Assembly (NCBI RefSeq): GCF_949987535.1
Contig: NC_080082.1
Coordinates: 43,463,874-43,527,873, forward strand
Direction: 5' to 3'
Source: Balaenoptera acutorostrata
Lineage: Eukaryota > Chordata > Mammalia > Artiodactyla > Balaenopteridae
DNA: 64,000 nt
The translations under genes and the position numbers were made by a program. Positions 62,649 through 64,000 of the stretch are shown here, one piece after another. A model generated the notes under the pieces. It had not been told where the DNA came from, made no database searches, and saw nothing but the letters and a program-made list of their open reading frames with translations. Position 1 is the first letter of the stretch. The number at the start of each line of letters is the position of its first letter.

Positions 62649-64000
62649 TCTTTGCAAGCGGGTTGCATCAGCCTTGCCACATTTTCTCAACTGGCTTTAA
62701 AGGAGGGCAGTCAATTGGCAAACTTCCTTGAGGCCCTGCTTCCCAGGCTGTAAACTTTGCTTTCATTCCTTAGTTGGCACATTGGCTCAGGACTGCCTTA
62801 CCCCAAAGATTCAGGGATGTGCAGCCCTATTAGTTGAGATCAGCCCTTCTGGCTCTTTCATGGATGAAACCAACTGGGAAAAGAGCCGTTCTAAGCTGGG
62901 GACCATGGTATCTTTCCCTAGTCTACACAGAAACAGCGCTCTGAGGGAAACGAGATGCTGGCATTTGGTAGCAAATCTGCTATGTGAAGAGAAACATTTC
63001 GCTGTAAGTGGGTTGCATCAGCCTTGCTACATTTTCTCAACTGGCTTTAAAGTAGGGTAGTCATTTGGCAAACTTATTTGAGGCCCTGCTTCCCAGGCTG
63101 GAAATTTTGCTTTCATTCCTTAGTTAGCACATTGGGTCAGGACGGCCTTACCCCAAGGATTCAGGGATGTGCAGCCCGATTACTTGAGATCAGCCCTTCT
63201 GTCTCTTTCATGGATGAAACCAACTGGGAAAAGAGCCGTTCTAAGCTGGGGCCCATGGTGTCTTTCCCTAGTCTACACAGAAAGAGCGCTCTGAGTGAAA
63301 CGAGATGCTGACGTTTGGTAGCAAAATCTCCTATTCTGAAGAGAAACATTTCGTTGTAAGCGGGTTGCATCAGCCTTGCCTCATTTTCACAAGTGGCTAT
63401 AAAGGAGGGCAGTCAGTAAGCCTCACCCTTGAAGCCCACTCCAATTTCCTAGAGAAAACAAAAGGCCTCGGTGTGCTTTCCTGTGGCAAGTAAACTTTGC
63501 TTTCATGCCTTAGGGGGCACTTTGGCTCAGAAATGCCCTACCCCAAAGGATTCAGGAATGTTCAGCCCGATTGTATGAGAATAGCTTTTCTGGCTCTTTC
63601 ATGGATGGAACCAACTGGGAAAAGAGCCGTTCTAAGCTGGGGACCATGGTGTCTTACCCTAGTCTACACAGATACAGCACTCTAAGGGAGAGGAGCTGCT
63701 GGCGTTTGGTAGCAAAATCTCCTATTCTGAAGAGAAACATTTCGTTGTAAGCGGGTTGCATCAGCCTTGTCACATTTTCTGAACTGGCTTTAAAGGAGGG
63801 CAGTCAATTGGCAAACTTCCTTGAGGCCCTGCTTCCCAGGCTGTAAACTTTGCTTTCATTCCTTAGTTGGCACATTGGCTCAGGACTGCCTTACCCCAAA
63901 GATTCAGGGATGTGCAGCCCTATTAGTTGAGATCAGCCCTTCTGGCTCTTTCATGGATGAAACCAACTGGGAAAAGAGCCGTTCTAAGCTGGGGACCATG
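62649..64000 (+). repeat. 10-monomer HOR, copy 2, cut by the window edge
   Basis: This matches 58980-60332 at 3,668-3,669 bp. Differences include ctgtctctttc near 63200, gtcagtaagcctc near 63415, tggatggaacc near 63604 and cacagatacagc near 63668. Intact boxes begin at 63349 and 63740. The last 44 bases (63957-64000) are the start of a further monomer. Confidence 0.78.

Larger units (their letters stand above)
1..64000 (+). repeat. Tandem satellite array with CENP-B boxes, filling the window
   Basis: About 174 complete monomers lie head to tail on the plus strand, with no interruption. I used the atgaaacc (or ctgaaacc) anchor that follows tttcatgg to mark monomer starts. Spacings are 350-352 bp (short class) or 388-391 bp (long class); the first starts are 1, 391, 742, 1132, 1484, 1836, 2187, 2576, 2928, 3280, 3670, 4021, 4373, 4724 and 5112. 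Almost every monomer carries one CCATGG site and one intact or decayed CENP-B box at a fixed offset. No gene, transposon, microsatellite tract or inverted segment interrupts the array. CENP-B boxes are known from mammalian centromeric satellites, so a mammalian centromere or pericentromere is the likely source. The family and species are not recognised. The array continues past both edges. Confidence 0.97.

Noticed and set aside
1..64000. Hundreds of short open frames (about 60-130 codons) on both strands, many nearly identical
   Set aside because: They recur once or twice per monomer, overlap each other on opposite strands, change length whenever a monomer variant gains or loses a stop, and cover no recognisable domain. 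Their similarity follows from DNA-level repeat homogeneity.
1..64000. CRISPR array
   Set aside because: The repeats are contiguous 352/390-bp units without short repeats and unique spacers, and no cas genes are present.
1..64000. Bacterial or phage repeat-protein gene with long tandem repeats
   Set aside because: Monomer lengths of 352 and 389 are not multiples of three, all frames are broken by stops in each monomer, and no frame runs beyond about 130 codons.
1..64000. Human alpha satellite or mouse minor satellite
   Set aside because: Monomer length and sequence do not match what I know of either family. Only the CENP-B box is shared.
1..64000. pJ-alpha box (TTCCTTTTYCACCRTAG) in box-negative monomers
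   Set aside because: The alternative alpha-satellite protein site was looked for at the CENP-B box position of decayed monomers. None of the decay classes resembles it.
1..64000. Inverted monomers or a strand switch in the array
   Set aside because: All anchors and boxes were found on the plus strand, in one orientation throughout.

Overview
The whole 64 kb window is one uninterrupted satellite DNA array. It holds about 174 complete head-to-tail monomers plus a 44-base partial monomer at the right edge. All monomers lie in the same orientation. I found no protein-coding gene, RNA gene, transposon, CRISPR array or unique sequence. The short open frames on both strands (roughly 60-130 codons) are by-products of the repeated monomer.

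The monomer has two length classes: short (S, 350-352 bp) and long (L, 388-391 bp). They differ mainly in one module, about 33 bp in S and 71 bp in L. Each monomer has a site at a fixed place, about 135 bases after the conserved atgaaacc anchor, that is an intact or decayed CENP-B box. The commonest form, TTTCGTTGTAAGCGGGT, keeps all nine essential positions of NTTCGNNNNANNCGGGN. By eye, about 93 of 174 monomers keep the full core. The rest have a few recurrent lesions (TTCC, TTCT, TTCA, or TGGG in the right half). CENP-B boxes are known from mammalian centromeric satellites, so the best reading is a mammalian centromere or pericentromere. I do not recognise the satellite family or species.

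Above the monomer there are nested higher-order repeats (HORs). Left to right: a 15-monomer unit of 5,463 bp (1-5463) with a truncated second copy to about 7560; two transplanted segments (7561-8650 matching about 11266-12355, and 8651-10965 matching about 613-2927); a 19-monomer unit of 6,983 bp in two tandem copies (10966-24931); a mosaic zone (24932-27432); a 7-monomer unit of 2,536 bp (two copies, then a third lacking one monomer); another mosaic (about 33246-35469); a 7-monomer unit of 2,575/2,576 bp (two copies, 35470-40620); a 13-monomer unit of 4,838 bp in about four copies (about 39350-58760), the most homogeneous part; and a 10-monomer unit of about 3,668 bp whose second copy runs off the right edge.

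The units are built from the same monomer variants in different orders, as expected from repeated unequal exchange and conversion. The three complete 4,838-bp copies differ from each other at only about six or seven positions by eye, so they look like the youngest amplification. The fourth copy is more diverged. Whether this locus carries CENP-A or binds CENP-B cannot be told from sequence.
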